Below are positions 8,399 through 17,529 of a DNA stretch of 64,000 bases, piece after piece. The position numbers and the translations under genes are program-made. Location of the stretch: positions 1-64,000 of the forward strand of contig JAABSI010000001.1 in NCBI GenBank assembly GCA_011390455.1. Direction: 5' to 3'. This DNA comes from Trueperaceae bacterium (GTDB lineage Bacteria; Deinococcota; Deinococci; Deinococcales; Trueperaceae). How positions within the stretch are numbered: position 1 is the first letter of the stretch; every line of letters begins with the position of its first letter. The notes under the pieces were generated by a model. The model was not told the DNA's origin. It worked only from the letters and a program-made list of their open reading frames with translations, and searched no databases.

Positions 8399-9174
8399 AG
8401 CGGCGGGGTGAAGCGCCCGTCGATGGCCGTCCAGCCACCGTCGACGACGGTGAGCGTGCCGGTCACGAACGAGGACGCGTCGGAGCAGAGGTAGATCGCG
8501 GGGCCCACGAGCTCGCTGGGCTGGGCCCAGCGCCCCAGGGCGGACTTCTCGGCGTAGGCGCGGTACCAGTCCGGCTGCGCCTTGATGGGTGCGGTCAAGG
8601 GCGTCTCGACCACGCCCGGCGCGAGCGCGTTCGCGCGCACGTTGCGCGGCCCGAGCTCGGCGGCCAGCGCGCGCACCATCTGCAGCGTGCCGGCTTTGGT
8701 GGCCGCGTAGACGCCCTGACCGGGCTCGACGACCTGCGCGCGGATGGACGAGAGCAGCACGATCGAACCCGAGCCGGCGGCGGCCATCCGGCGTCCGGCG
8801 GCCCGGAGCACCACGAAGCTCCCCAGCAGGTTCAGGTGCACGACGCGCTCGAACTCCTCGACGCTGGTCTCGAGCAGCGGCTTGCGCACGTTGACCGCCG
8901 GGGTGGCGACGCAGGCGTCGAGCCGCGGCAGCGAGGCGACGAGCGCGTCGACGCCGCCTTCGTCGGTCGCGTCGACCGCGTGGCTCGTGGCGCGGCCGCC
9001 GCTTGCGCGGATCGCTGTGGCGGTGCGTTCGGCGGTCTCCTCGTGGAGGTCGGCGCAGGCGACCGCGGCGCCGACGCCGGCGAGGCCCTCGGCGATGGCG
9101 GCGCCGATCCCCGAGCCGGCGCCGATGACGAGGGCCTGGCGGCCGGTGAGGTCGAAGAGCGAGCGGGGGTCCAT
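8395..9174 (-). CDS. Short-chain dehydrogenase/reductase
   Basis: 259 residues starting at ATG 9174, with GAAGGAGAGG about 6 nt upstream. Classical SDR features are the dinucleotide-binding GAGSGIG at ~18-24, Asp41-Leu42 after beta-2 (favouring NAD), Asn at ~115 (HLNLLGSF), the SS pair at 142-143, and YAATK (Tyr156, Lys160). It ends VVDGGWTAIDGRF, typical of FabG-like/gluconate-5-dehydrogenase-like members. The substrate cannot be assigned. Its stop overlaps the M20 start, so the two are translationally coupled, and the rluD-type gene lies 41 bp upstream on the same strand. Confidence 0.9.
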   Translation of the reverse strand: MDPRSLFDLTGRQALVIGAGSGIGAAIAEGLAGVGAAVACADLHEETAERTATAIRASGGRATSHAVDATDEGGVDALVASLPRLDACVATPAVNVRKPLLETSVEEFERVVHLNLLGSFVVLRAAGRRMAAAGSGSIVLLSSIRAQVVEPGQGVYAATKAGTLQMVRALAAELGPRNVRANALAPGVVETPLTAPIKAQPDWYRAYAEKSALGRWAQPSELVGPAIYLCSDASSFVTGTLTVVDGGWTAIDGRFTPPL

Positions 9175-9215
9175 GGGCGTCCTCTCCTTCGGCGCGGGGG
9201 GCTCCGGCGCGGCGG

Positions 9216-10154
9216 TCACAGGTCCTCGGCCCCGGGCACGGGCCAAGTGCCGCCCACCGCCAGCCACGCTTCGACCATGTCCATGGGCACCTGCGCCTGG
9301 AAGGTGATCGCTTGATGGTCGCGGGGGTGCGGCACGGTCAGGCGCTGAGCGTGCAGCGCTTGGCGCGCGATCGACGGCGACGGACGGCCGTAGACCAGGT
9401 CGCCCAGGATCGGCGCCCCCAGGTGGGCGAGGTGCACCCGGATCTGGTGGGTGCGCCCGCTGTGCGGGAGGCATCGGACCAGGACGAACCCCGGCGCGCG
9501 GTCGAGCACCCGCACGATCGTGGACGCCGACTTGGGGTTGCCGCCCCCGACGGTCATGCGCTGGCGCTCGACCGGATGACGTCCGATCGCGGCGTCGACG
9601 TGCACCTCGTCGGGCAGCGAGCCCACCGCGATCGCGACGTAGGCCTTCTCGGTCAAGCGCTTCTTGAAGGCCGCCGCGAGCTCGCGGTGCGCCTCGTCGT
9701 GCTTGGCCACGACCATCACGCCCGACGTGTCCTTGTCGAGGCGGTGGACGATCCCGGGGCGGTACGCCTCGTCGGTCGGGTCCATGAGCCGTTCTTTGCT
9801 CAGCTGCATCCGACCGAGCAGCGCGTTCACGACGGTGCCGGTGCGCAGCGTGGCGGTCGGGTGGGCGGTCATGCCGGGCGGCTTGTCGATCGCGGCCAGG
9901 TCGTCGTCCTGGTAGATCACGTGGAGCTCGACGTCCTCGGCCTCGACGTGGTGCGGGCGCGGCGGCGGCAGGAGGACCGACACCAGCTCCTCCCCGCTCA
10001 GCTTGGTGGCGGGCTTGCCGACCGGACGGCCGTCGAGGGTCACGTACCCCTCGTCGATCAGGTCCTTGGCGTAGGTGCGCGACAGCTCAAGCGCTTGGGC
10101 GATGGCGACGTCGAGCCGTTCGCCGGCGGGAGCTTCGAAGGTGCGGACGTCCAC
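9216..10154 (-). CDS. rluD: RluD/RluC-family 23S rRNA pseudouridine synthase
   Basis: 312 residues from GTG 10154. It has an S4 RNA-binding domain (about 11-62, RLDVAIAQALELSRTYAKDLIDEGYVTLDGRPV) and a catalytic domain with HRLDKDTSG at 137-145 (catalytic Asp140). Further family motifs are IDKPPGMTAHPT, RKLTEKAYVAI-like sequence and SGRTHQIRVHLAHLGAPILGD. This is the RluA/C/D group with S4, most like RluD (large-subunit helix 69). I chose the GTG over an ATG 9 bp upstream because TAGCAT (10162-10167) overlaps that ATG and lies exactly 7 nt before the GTG, the leaderless layout repeated in this window. Confidence 0.92.
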   Translation of the reverse strand: MDVRTFEAPAGERLDVAIAQALELSRTYAKDLIDEGYVTLDGRPVGKPATKLSGEELVSVLLPPPRPHHVEAEDVELHVIYQDDDLAAIDKPPGMTAHPTATLRTGTVVNALLGRMQLSKERLMDPTDEAYRPGIVHRLDKDTSGVMVVAKHDEAHRELAAAFKKRLTEKAYVAIAVGSLPDEVHVDAAIGRHPVERQRMTVGGGNPKSASTIVRVLDRAPGFVLVRCLPHSGRTHQIRVHLAHLGAPILGDLVYGRPSPSIARQALHAQRLTVPHPRDHQAITFQAQVPMDMVEAWLAVGGTWPVPGAEDL

Positions 10155-10161
10155 GCCCCGC

Positions 10162-10189
10162 ATGCTAGCCCGCGCCCCCCGCGTAGCAT
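10162..10189. promoter_or_regulatory. Back-to-back leaderless -10 boxes for rluD and plsX
   Basis: Minus strand: TAGCAT at 10167-10162, then 7 nt, then the GTG of rluD. Plus strand: TAGCAT at 10184-10189, then 6 nt, then the ATG of plsX. Neither start has a Shine-Dalgarno sequence. Sixteen bases separate the two boxes. No convincing -35 box is visible. Confidence 0.65.
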
Positions 10190-10195
10190 GGGGCC

Positions 10196-11245
10196 ATGAG
10201 CGACGACCCACGCCCCCTCGCCGACCTCCCGATCGCCCTGGACGCCATGGGCGGCGACCGGATGCCCGATGCCGCCGTCGACGGCGCCCTCCAGGCCGCG
10301 GCCGCAGGCCTCTCGGTCCGCTTGGTGGGCGATCGCGAGCGCCTCGAAGCCGCCCTGCGCGCACGCGGCGGCGACCTTCCGATCGAGCACGCGCCCGACG
10401 TGATCGGCATGGACGACCACGCCAGCGACGTGCGCCGCCGCAAGGAAGCGTCGGTGGTCGTCGCGACGCGGCTGGTCAAGGAGGGGAAGGCCTCGGCGGT
10501 CGTCTCGATGGGCCATTCGGGGGCCACCATGGCGTCCGCGCTGCTCGTGCTGGGTCGGCTGCCGGGCGTCGAGCGCCCCGCGATCCTCGCGAACATCCCG
10601 ACCAAGACTGGGTACTGCGCCCTCATCGACGCGGGGGCCAACGCCGACTGCCGGCCCGCGTGGTTGCAGCAGTTCGCGGTGATGGGCAGCGTCTACGCGC
10701 GCGCCTTCTACGACCGGCCCGACCCCAGCGTGGGGCTCATGTCGATCGGTGAGGAGGAGGGCAAGGGGAACGAGCTCGCGCTCGCGGCCCACGCGCTCCT
10801 CAAGACGACGCCCGGGGTGCGCTTCCACGGCAACGTCGAGGGTCGCGACCTGCTCGCCGGCACCACCGACGTGGTCGTCACCGACGGCTTCACCGGGAAC
10901 GTGATGCTCAAGCTCGCCGAGGGCGAGGCGAAGGTGATCTTCGGGCTGGTGCGCGACGCGCTCCGTTCCTCGTGGCGCGCCAAGATCGGCGGCTTGTTGG
11001 TCAAACCGGCGCTCCGCTCCATCGCCGATCGGCTCGACCCGGGGACGTACGGCGCGCAGCCGCTCTTGGGCGTCGCCGGCTACGCCTTCATCGGCCACGG
11101 CTCGGCCGACGCCCGGGCCGTGCGCAACGCGCTCCAGACGGCGGCGCGCATGATCGAGGCGGGCGTGCTCGACCGGATCACCGCCGGGGTGGCGGCCATC
11201 GATGCGGCCGACGCCGCGGCTCAGGGTGCGGGCGGCGCCGCGTAG
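10196..11245 (+). CDS. plsX: Phosphate acyltransferase PlsX
   Basis: 349 residues. PlsX makes acyl-phosphate from acyl-ACP, the first step of membrane phospholipid synthesis in PlsX/PlsY bacteria. Motifs include the N-terminal IALDAMGGDRMPDAAVDGA, the ADDHASDVRRRKEASV-like region (MDDHASDVRRRKEAS), AVVSMGHSGATMASAL, SIGEEEGKGNEL, FHGNVEGRDLLAGTTDVVVTDGFTGNVMLK and the C-terminal GGAPLLGV-like GAQPLLGVAGYAFIGHGSADARAVRNA. The length is standard. It starts 6 nt after TAGCAT with no SD, so it is probably leaderless. plsX often neighbours fabD/fabH/rpmF, but not here. Its 3' end overlaps the convergent lipoprotein gene by 25 bp. Confidence 0.97.
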   Translation: MSDDPRPLADLPIALDAMGGDRMPDAAVDGALQAAAAGLSVRLVGDRERLEAALRARGGDLPIEHAPDVIGMDDHASDVRRRKEASVVVATRLVKEGKASAVVSMGHSGATMASALLVLGRLPGVERPAILANIPTKTGYCALIDAGANADCRPAWLQQFAVMGSVYARAFYDRPDPSVGLMSIGEEEGKGNELALAAHALLKTTPGVRFHGNVEGRDLLAGTTDVVVTDGFTGNVMLKLAEGEAKVIFGLVRDALRSSWRAKIGGLLVKPALRSIADRLDPGTYGAQPLLGVAGYAFIGHGSADARAVRNALQTAARMIEAGVLDRITAGVAAIDAADAAAQGAGGAA

Positions 11246-12414
11246 GTCCAGGTCAGGAAGCGCGCCTCCGGGAGCCCCGGAGCCGTGAGCAGGAACTCGC
11301 ACCCCGGCGCCGTCGCCGCGACCCGCACGTCCAGCGCGCACAGCGTGCCGAACGCCGTGGCGACGACCGCGTAGTCGTTGGCTTCGACCGTCGCCCCGAC
11401 GGCGGCCGGCGCCGCGCCCACGCCGACCGCCGAGACCGTCGTCGGCGTCGAGGCGACGTCGGCGAAGACGACCTGCGCTTGGTTCGGCCCGAAGGCGATC
11501 ACACCGGGACCGCCGCCGGCGAACAGCCGCGAGACCCCGGCCAGCGCGGGTCGCGTGGCGGGGGTGGCGTCCGGCGCGAAGCCGCGGATCTCGGGGTCGC
11601 CGCTCACGGGGCGGACGAGCGTCCACCAGGTGCCGCGCGCCACGGAGAGGTCGAGCAGGTCGTCCTCGCTGGGGACGACGGCCTCGACGCCGGTCGTCGC
11701 GACCGGATCGGCGAACCGGCGGGTCTCGAGGACGCGGTCCTCGCCGACCGCGACCCGCACGGTCGTGAAGGTGGCGGGGTCGGCCACGCCGGCGCGGATG
11801 CCGACCGCGTCGTACGGCGCCGGTTCGGACCAGTTGGTGACGACGCGGTCCTCGAGGTCGACGACGTGCACGCGACCCAGGTCCGCCGCTTCGCCGACGC
11901 AGAGGTCCCAGAGCGCGACGTACCGGTCCGGGTTCGTCGCGGGACCACCGACGACCACCTGCTGCGGGCAGACCGGCCCCCCGTACGGTCCTTCGAGCGT
12001 CAGGCCCGGCGCCCATGCCCGGTCGCCATCGGTCAGCGCGAACGGCGTGCCCACCCGCGCCATGGTCGTGGTCGGGTCGTCCTCCAGACCCGTGAGGTCG
12101 AAGCGATGGAGCGCCGCGTTCGCTCCGGCGGCGTCGCTCGTGAGCACCCAAGCGGCCGATGGCACCCCCTCGCGCGGCGTCGCGTCGAGGGCCACCAGCG
12201 TGGTGGCGGCGTCGAAGGCGAAGGCCGTCGGGGCGACCAGCCGGAGCGCTCGGCTCGTCGGGGTCAGGTCGAGCGCCACGAGCGCCAGGCTCGGCGGCGT
12301 CGTCGTGCGCGCCACCACGAGCAGCGTCGGCAGCGCGGGCGTCGACGTACCCGTGCAGCCGCTCGCGAGCAGCGCCAGGGCGGCGGCGAGGACGAGCGCG
12401 CGCGCGGCCCTCAC
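11221..12414 (-). CDS. Lipoprotein of unknown function, last gene of the Lpt-like operon
   Basis: 397 residues from GTG 12414, which overlaps the stop of the LptD-like gene (GTGA). The signal ends LLASGC, with Cys20 as the lipidation site. The remainder is rich in beta-strand-forming, Val/Thr/Ala sequence with several Trp-containing segments (WVLTSD, YVALWDLC, WWTLVRP, FLTWTY). This suggests a beta-propeller or similar, but I recognise no family. Four-gene coupling with two Lpt-type permeases and an OstA-like protein suggests a role in outer-membrane assembly or export. That is inference from position only. Confidence 0.8.
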   Translation of the reverse strand: MRAARALVLAAALALLASGCTGTSTPALPTLLVVARTTTPPSLALVALDLTPTSRALRLVAPTAFAFDAATTLVALDATPREGVPSAAWVLTSDAAGANAALHRFDLTGLEDDPTTTMARVGTPFALTDGDRAWAPGLTLEGPYGGPVCPQQVVVGGPATNPDRYVALWDLCVGEAADLGRVHVVDLEDRVVTNWSEPAPYDAVGIRAGVADPATFTTVRVAVGEDRVLETRRFADPVATTGVEAVVPSEDDLLDLSVARGTWWTLVRPVSGDPEIRGFAPDATPATRPALAGVSRLFAGGGPGVIAFGPNQAQVVFADVASTPTTVSAVGVGAAPAAVGATVEANDYAVVATAFGTLCALDVRVAATAPGCEFLLTAPGLPEARFLTWTYAAPPAP

Positions 12415-15347
12415 GGCGCCTCGTCGCGCAAGGGCGCCCGCGGCAGCGCGAGGTCGGTCTCGAACACCTCGGAGAGGCCGGTGCCGCCCCCGGGGCCGGT
12501 CAACGCGATGCGCACCGACCCGGTCGCGGCGTCCCACGCGCCCACCAACGCCCAACAGCAGCGGTCCCACACGAAGAACACCTCCGGTCGCACGGTCCAC
12601 GGCGAGCGCGCCGCGTCCGTGCCGGTCAACTCCCACACGTCGGTCATGCGCGCCCCGAAGAGCCACTCGTCGCTCGCGCGCACCGCGAGCGTCAGGTCCT
12701 CGATCGACAACGTGCTGCGCGCGTACTCGCCCGCGGCAGCGTCCCAGGCCCCCTGGAACCCGAGCCGGCCCTGGAGCCCGACCCGCTCCCACGCGTCCGC
12801 CCCGAACGTGACGGCCGCTCGCCGCAGGTAGGTCTCCTCCTGCACCGCATCGGCGAGCTGCCACTCGGCCAGCCCGTCGAGGCTGAGCGCGACCGGACCG
12901 AGCCGCTCCTGCACCAGGGCCAAGCGGACCTCGAAGCGGGTGTCGCGGCGCCCGCCGTCGGCCTCCAGGGCCGGATCGAGCGTCGCCCGCCACGTCGCCT
13001 CCCAGCGCGGCGCGCGGCGCTCGGGCGCGTCGACCAAGCGCACGCTCACCGGCCGCGGACGCGGCTCGGGCGCCTCGTGCCCCAGCCACTCCGGCGGCAG
13101 CCAGACGATCCCGCGGGCGTCCAGGGTGGCGACCCCGCGCCACGTCGCCTGCATGCGCGCGTCCGCGACGACGGCCGTCGGGAGCTCGATGCGTTCGCGC
13201 AGTTCGATGGCGACCGGTCCCGCGTCGGCCCGCATCAGGACCGTGAGCTCGGTCACGCGCAGTTCGCCCAGGTCGAGGCGCGCGTCGAGCTGGACCCCGG
13301 GCCGCGCGTCGCCGGCGCGCAGGCTGCCGAGCGAGGCGCTCGCGCGGGCGTCGCTCCACCCAGGCACGCCCTCGTCGTCCGCGGCGACGTACGTCGCATC
13401 GAGCGACAGCGCCGCCACCCGGTCGAGCGCCGCGCGCCAGGCCAGCGTCGTGCGCCCCTCGTGGACCTGGGGTGGACCGGGCTCGGGCTGGAGGTCGACG
13501 ACCTGCGTCAGCGACGTGCGGACCTCGGCGTCGCCGCTGCGCCCCTGCACGCCGAAGCGGGCGGTCAGCGTGCCCGGGTCGTCGTCGGCGATCGCCCAGC
13601 GGTGGGCGAGCGACGCCTCGACCCACGTCCGGTCCTGGAAGAGGGTGAGGCTCGAGTTCAGCGGCTGCCAACCGACGGCCTCAGGGCGCCGAGCGTCCGT
13701 GAACACGTAGCCCCCGTCGCTCGCGACCGTGATCCACGGCGCGAGCCGTACGGAGAGTCGGCCGGTGAGATCGGTCCGCGCCCGGGGCGAGGCGGCGTCG
13801 AAGCGGAACGGCGTCTCGCCCTCCTCGACGTCCCGCAGGAACGCCAGCCCGAGCTGGCCGGCGTCGCCGAACCGCTGCTCGAGCCCGAGGCGCGTGCGCC
13901 AGGTGATCGCGCGCTCCCCGGTGCCGTAGTAGCGCCCCTCGAAACCGTTGTCCGCCTCGAGCCGGGCACCCGTCCAGAGCGCCACCGGTTCGAGCCGGAC
14001 GGTGTGCGCCGCGAGCGCGCGCCCTCCGGAGACGATCCCCTGCGTGGCGGCCTCGCGGTTGGCCGGGTTCGCCACGTCCTCGAAGACGCCCAGGTCGAGG
14101 AGCGCGGCCGTGACCTGGAGGCGCCCCACGCGCCATGGCGTGGGGTCGAGTGGTTCGAGCCGCAAGCGAACCCCGGTGCGCCGCGGGACCGAGCGACCGG
14201 CGTACGCGGGTGGGGTGCGCGGATCGACGTCCGGGTCGGAGTCGACGAAGCCCTGCGCGTCCAGGGTGCCCCGGGCTCCGGAGCCGGTGCCGATCAGCGA
14301 CGCCCGGTACGTCCAACGCCCCGAGGTGCGCGCGTCGTCGCGCGCGAGCTCGAGGTCGACCGCCGGGCTCGGTCCGTCGGGCTCGGTCGCGTAGGCAGCC
14401 CGCACCGTCCAGAGGCCGGAGGTCTCGGGGCGGTCCGGGTCGGTGGGGTCGGGGCCGCGACCGGGATCGAACGCGACGCGGAGCACGGCGGTCCCGAGCG
14501 CGTCGTAAGCCCGGTGGTCGAGCTCGAAGCCGAAGGCGTCGGCCTCCACCGCGCCGCCCAGGAGGCGCCCGGCGACGCCGCCGTCGCGCGCCGGGTCGAC
14601 CTCGGCCAGGTAACGCACGGTGAACGTCCCGAGCGCGGCGTCGCCGGCCACGTACGGCCACCGCACCCGCACTTCGGCGCGCTCGGCGCCGGTGCCGCTG
14701 CGCACGAGCAGCTGCGGTTGCCGGTCGCCCGTCGCCAGCGGCAGCACGAGGACGGGCAGGCCGAACAGGTCGACGCCCCGCACGACGACGACGGCGTCGA
14801 ACGCGACGAGCCGGTCGCCCGGGTAGAGCACCATCCGGGCGGCCCGGAAGCCGTAGTCGGGGACCTCCTGGTCGCAGCGCGTGCAGGGCGATGCGAACGC
14901 GTTCGCGAAGGTCACCTGGCCGGGCAGCCGCTCCGCGAGCGCCCCTTCGACGTCGATGGCGCTGGTGAAGACGATGGCCTCGATCGCGCGCACGCGCTCC
15001 TCGGCGAGGTCGACCTCGAGGTCGCGGCCCTCGACCCGTTCGTCGCCTCGGACGAACGAGCCGGGCCCGACCACGCGGACGATGCGTCCGGCGACGTCGA
15101 TCTCGAGCCGTTGGCCCTCGATGGTCACGTCGTCGACGGTGACGGTCACGGCGTCGCCACTCAACACGATCAGCTCGGCCTCGGAGCCGTCGGGCAGGAC
15201 GTAGGTGCGCAGCTCCAGGCGCGCGTCCGGGTCGGCGCCGGTGTCGACCGTCAGGGTCGCGGCCGACGCCCAACCGGCCAGCGCGACGCAGGCGACCATG
15301 GCCGCGAACCAGCGTCCAGCGCTCTGGAGGGCGGGCCGAGCGGTCAT
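12411..15347 (-). CDS. LptD/OstA-like outer-membrane protein
   Basis: 978 residues from ATG 15347, overlapping the upstream permease stop (ATGA). There is a Sec signal of ~29 residues ending GWASA. An N-terminal OstA-like region (~30-140) follows, with the repeating pattern VTVDDVTIEGQRLEIDVAGRIVRVVGPGSFVRGDERVEGRDLEVDLAEERVRA that is typical of LptA/LptD beta-jellyroll strands. A CTRC pair lies in ASPCTRCDQEVPDYGFRAARMVLYPGDRL, and the long C-terminal part alternates as expected for a beta-barrel, ending with a TDLALPRAPLRDEAP tail rather than a terminal aromatic. In Gram-negatives LptD inserts LPS; the molecule carried here is unknown and need not be LPS. Confidence 0.85.
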   Translation of the reverse strand: MTARPALQSAGRWFAAMVACVALAGWASAATLTVDTGADPDARLELRTYVLPDGSEAELIVLSGDAVTVTVDDVTIEGQRLEIDVAGRIVRVVGPGSFVRGDERVEGRDLEVDLAEERVRAIEAIVFTSAIDVEGALAERLPGQVTFANAFASPCTRCDQEVPDYGFRAARMVLYPGDRLVAFDAVVVVRGVDLFGLPVLVLPLATGDRQPQLLVRSGTGAERAEVRVRWPYVAGDAALGTFTVRYLAEVDPARDGGVAGRLLGGAVEADAFGFELDHRAYDALGTAVLRVAFDPGRGPDPTDPDRPETSGLWTVRAAYATEPDGPSPAVDLELARDDARTSGRWTYRASLIGTGSGARGTLDAQGFVDSDPDVDPRTPPAYAGRSVPRRTGVRLRLEPLDPTPWRVGRLQVTAALLDLGVFEDVANPANREAATQGIVSGGRALAAHTVRLEPVALWTGARLEADNGFEGRYYGTGERAITWRTRLGLEQRFGDAGQLGLAFLRDVEEGETPFRFDAASPRARTDLTGRLSVRLAPWITVASDGGYVFTDARRPEAVGWQPLNSSLTLFQDRTWVEASLAHRWAIADDDPGTLTARFGVQGRSGDAEVRTSLTQVVDLQPEPGPPQVHEGRTTLAWRAALDRVAALSLDATYVAADDEGVPGWSDARASASLGSLRAGDARPGVQLDARLDLGELRVTELTVLMRADAGPVAIELRERIELPTAVVADARMQATWRGVATLDARGIVWLPPEWLGHEAPEPRPRPVSVRLVDAPERRAPRWEATWRATLDPALEADGGRRDTRFEVRLALVQERLGPVALSLDGLAEWQLADAVQEETYLRRAAVTFGADAWERVGLQGRLGFQGAWDAAAGEYARSTLSIEDLTLAVRASDEWLFGARMTDVWELTGTDAARSPWTVRPEVFFVWDRCCWALVGAWDAATGSVRIALTGPGGGTGLSEVFETDLALPRAPLRDEAP

Positions 15348-16411
15348 CGCCGCGCCGTGCGCGCCAGCAGGAGCAGGCCGGCGACGGCGTACAGCGCCAC
15401 CGGTGCCCAGCCGGCGGCCCACGCGGGCACCGTGCCCTGCGCGCCGAGCAGCTTGGCCACGCTCCACGTCGCGTAGTACAGGAACGTGAGCACGAGGACC
15501 GCCACGAGCCCCAGCGGCGCGGTGCGGTGCACCCCCGCGAAGGCCACGGCGACCGCGAAGAGCGCGAACGCCAGGGCGGCGGCCGGTTCGGCCATCTTGC
15601 GGTGCAGCGCCGTCCACTCCGCGGCGGCGTCGCGTCCGCCCTCGCGCAAGCGCGCCAGGAGCTCGGGGAGCGGGAGCGTCACGAGGTCGCCGGTGCCCAC
15701 CGCCGCCGCGGTCAGGCCGCGGACGGGGAGCACCGCGGTCGCGGCGCGCACGTCGAGCACGGTGCGTCCATCGCGGAACGAGCGCAGCCGCAGGTCTTCG
15801 AGGCGCCACACCCCACCATCCGGATCCGCGACCCCGCGCGCGGCCTCGATCAGCTGTCGCGGACCCGCGGAGCCGCCCGGCGCCACCACGGTGATGCCCT
15901 CGAGGGCGCCAGCCTCGGTCACCGAACGCAGGAAGATCGACCGCCCCAAGGCGTCCTGGAAGAACGCACCGCTCTGGAGGACGGTCTCGGGGCTGCGCAG
16001 CAGGATCTCGCGCTGCACCTCGAGCGCGCGCGCCTCGCTCCAGGGCACGAGCACCTCGTTGTTGAGGACCGTCAGCAAGGCGACCACCGCGCCGACCGCC
16101 AGCACCGGCGCCACCGTCGCGCGCGGCGCCAGGCCGAGGTGCAGCGCCGCCCGCAGCTCGCCGTCCTGGGTCAGGCGCGTGAGGGCGAGCAGCGCGGCGA
16201 AGAGCAGCGCGAGCGGCAGCCCCGCCGCGGCTGCGGCAGGGAGCTTGAGCAGCAGGTAGGACGCCACCGTGGCGGCGGGGACGCCGCGGGCGAGGACGTC
16301 GGCGAGGACTCCGAGGAGGAACGAGGTCAACAGCAGTAGCGTCAGGACCACGAGCCCCAGCGCGTAGAGCGGCGCCACCTCGCGCGCGATCGCCCGCCCC
16401 CACGTGGTCAC
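15344..16411 (-). CDS. YjgP/YjgQ (LptF/LptG) family permease, second copy
   Basis: 355 residues from GTG 16411, overlapping the upstream permease stop by 4 bp. The family layout is three N-terminal TMs (AREVAPLYALGLVVLTLLLL..., YLLLKLPAAAAAGLPLALLFAALLAL), a cytoplasmic motif TRLTQDGELRAALHLGLAP, TM, a periplasmic beta-jellyroll of ~130 residues, and C-terminal TMs after ALHRKMAEPAAALAFALFAV. In Gram-negatives LptF and LptG form the inner-membrane exporter with the LptB ATPase, and no lptB is present in this window. Which of the two here is F or G cannot be decided by eye. The first TM region contains WGRAIAREV after the start. Confidence 0.9.
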   Translation of the reverse strand: MTTWGRAIAREVAPLYALGLVVLTLLLLTSFLLGVLADVLARGVPAATVASYLLLKLPAAAAAGLPLALLFAALLALTRLTQDGELRAALHLGLAPRATVAPVLAVGAVVALLTVLNNEVLVPWSEARALEVQREILLRSPETVLQSGAFFQDALGRSIFLRSVTEAGALEGITVVAPGGSAGPRQLIEAARGVADPDGGVWRLEDLRLRSFRDGRTVLDVRAATAVLPVRGLTAAAVGTGDLVTLPLPELLARLREGGRDAAAEWTALHRKMAEPAAALAFALFAVAVAFAGVHRTAPLGLVAVLVLTFLYYATWSVAKLLGAQGTVPAWAAGWAPVALYAVAGLLLLARTARR

Positions 16412-17481
16412 CGCCGCGCCGTCCCCACGGCGAGCACGATGCCCGCCAGGCCGACCGCCGCGGGCGTGGCCCACGCGGCCGCGATCGCCCCCAGCACCCC
16501 TTGGTCGAACAGCGCCCCCGTCAGCGTCCACGTGGCCCAGAAGCCGACCAGGAGCGCGATCGTCAGCGCGAGGCCCGCGCCGCGCCCGCGCACCCGCAGC
16601 GCCAGGGCGCCTGCGGCGAGGGCGAAGACGGCCGCGCTCGAGGCGTCCGCCAAGCGCCGATGGAGCGCGAAGCGCGCGGCGGCCACGTCGGCGCCGGCGG
16701 CCCGCAGCTCGTCGATGCGGCGCGCCAGGTCGGTGAGGGTCTGCTGGTCCGGGCGTGCGAGCGTCGCCTCGGGCGTGGCCTCCAGCGGGAAGGGGAGGGT
16801 GAGCTCCTCGAGGGCGATCGTGTCGGTCGCGTCCGCACCCGCCGGCGTCGCGAGGGCTTGCTCGAGCACCCAGGTGCGCGCCTCGGCGTCCCAGGTCCCG
16901 CGCGGAGCGGTCACGGTGCGTCCGTCGGCGAGGACCACGAGGACGCCGGTCAGCTCGGCGCGGCGCGGATCGTCGCGGTCGGCGCGCAGCCGGGAGGCGA
17001 AGAAGGTGCCCACGCCCTCGACGGCGAAGCCGGCGTCCGCCTGGCTGGCGGCGGGGGGGCGCACGTACAGGAAGGCCTGGATGTCGGCCTGGTACGCCGC
17101 CTCCCCCCAGGGCTCGAGCCAGCCGTTCACCACCAGCGCGACCGCCGAAACGCCCAGGCCGCCGAGGACGAGCGGCACCAGGAGCCGGCCGGGGGGGACG
17201 CCGCCGGCGTAGGCGGCCTTGAGCTCGGCGTCCTTCGCCAAGCGTCCGGCGGCCACCAGGATCGCGAACACGACCGCGAGCGGCAGGGTCAGGTGCAGGA
17301 ACCAGGGGAGCTTGAAGAGCACCAGGCGACCGACCTGCGTCAAGGTCGCCGATTGCTCCACGAGGAAGCGCGCCAGCACGCTCAACAGGTCGATCGACAG
17401 GAGCAGGCAGAGCGACGCCACCCCGAGTCCGTAGAGGCCCGCCGCCTCGCGCAGCAGGTAGCGGCCCAAGCGCGTCGTCAC
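16408..17481 (-). CDS. YjgP/YjgQ (LptF/LptG) family permease, first copy
   Basis: 357 residues from GTG 17481. The opening RLGRYLLREAAGLYGLG and LFKLPWFLHLTLPLAVVFAILVAAGRLAKDAELKAAYAGGVPPGRLLVPL are classic for the family. The periplasmic jellyroll runs roughly 145-255, followed by FALHRRLADASSAAVFALAAGALAL and two further TMs. It is the first gene of the operon. TACACT (17493-17488 on the minus strand) lies 6 nt before the GTG with no SD, so the operon appears to begin with a leaderless gene. Its product should pair with the second permease as a heterodimer in the inner membrane. Confidence 0.92.
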   Translation of the reverse strand: MTTRLGRYLLREAAGLYGLGVASLCLLLSIDLLSVLARFLVEQSATLTQVGRLVLFKLPWFLHLTLPLAVVFAILVAAGRLAKDAELKAAYAGGVPPGRLLVPLVLGGLGVSAVALVVNGWLEPWGEAAYQADIQAFLYVRPPAASQADAGFAVEGVGTFFASRLRADRDDPRRAELTGVLVVLADGRTVTAPRGTWDAEARTWVLEQALATPAGADATDTIALEELTLPFPLEATPEATLARPDQQTLTDLARRIDELRAAGADVAAARFALHRRLADASSAAVFALAAGALALRVRGRGAGLALTIALLVGFWATWTLTGALFDQGVLGAIAAAWATPAAVGLAGIVLAVGTARR

Positions 17482-17487
17482 GCGGCG

Positions 17488-17523
17488 AGTGTACCTGCGG
17501 CCGGCGTCCGGCACGGGTACGCT
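17488..17523. promoter_or_regulatory. Divergent leaderless -10 boxes for Lpt operon and nitrilase gene
   Basis: Minus: TACACT (17493-17488), 6 nt, GTG 17481. Plus: TACGCT (17518-17523), 6 nt, ATG 17530. The whole intergenic region is 48 bp, so both promoters sit inside it. Confidence 0.65.
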
Positions 17524-17529
17524 CGGCGT

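Noticed and set aside
10155..10163. ATG at 10163 as the rluD start
   Set aside because: It overlaps the TAGCAT -10 box and would put the start before the predicted transcript start; GTG 10154 fits the 7-nt spacing.
12159..15476. Plus-strand frame of ~1100 codons opposite the LptD-like gene
   Set aside because: Arg/Pro/Ala-rich nonsense composition; the minus frame has a signal peptide, OstA-like repeats and coupled overlaps with its neighbours.
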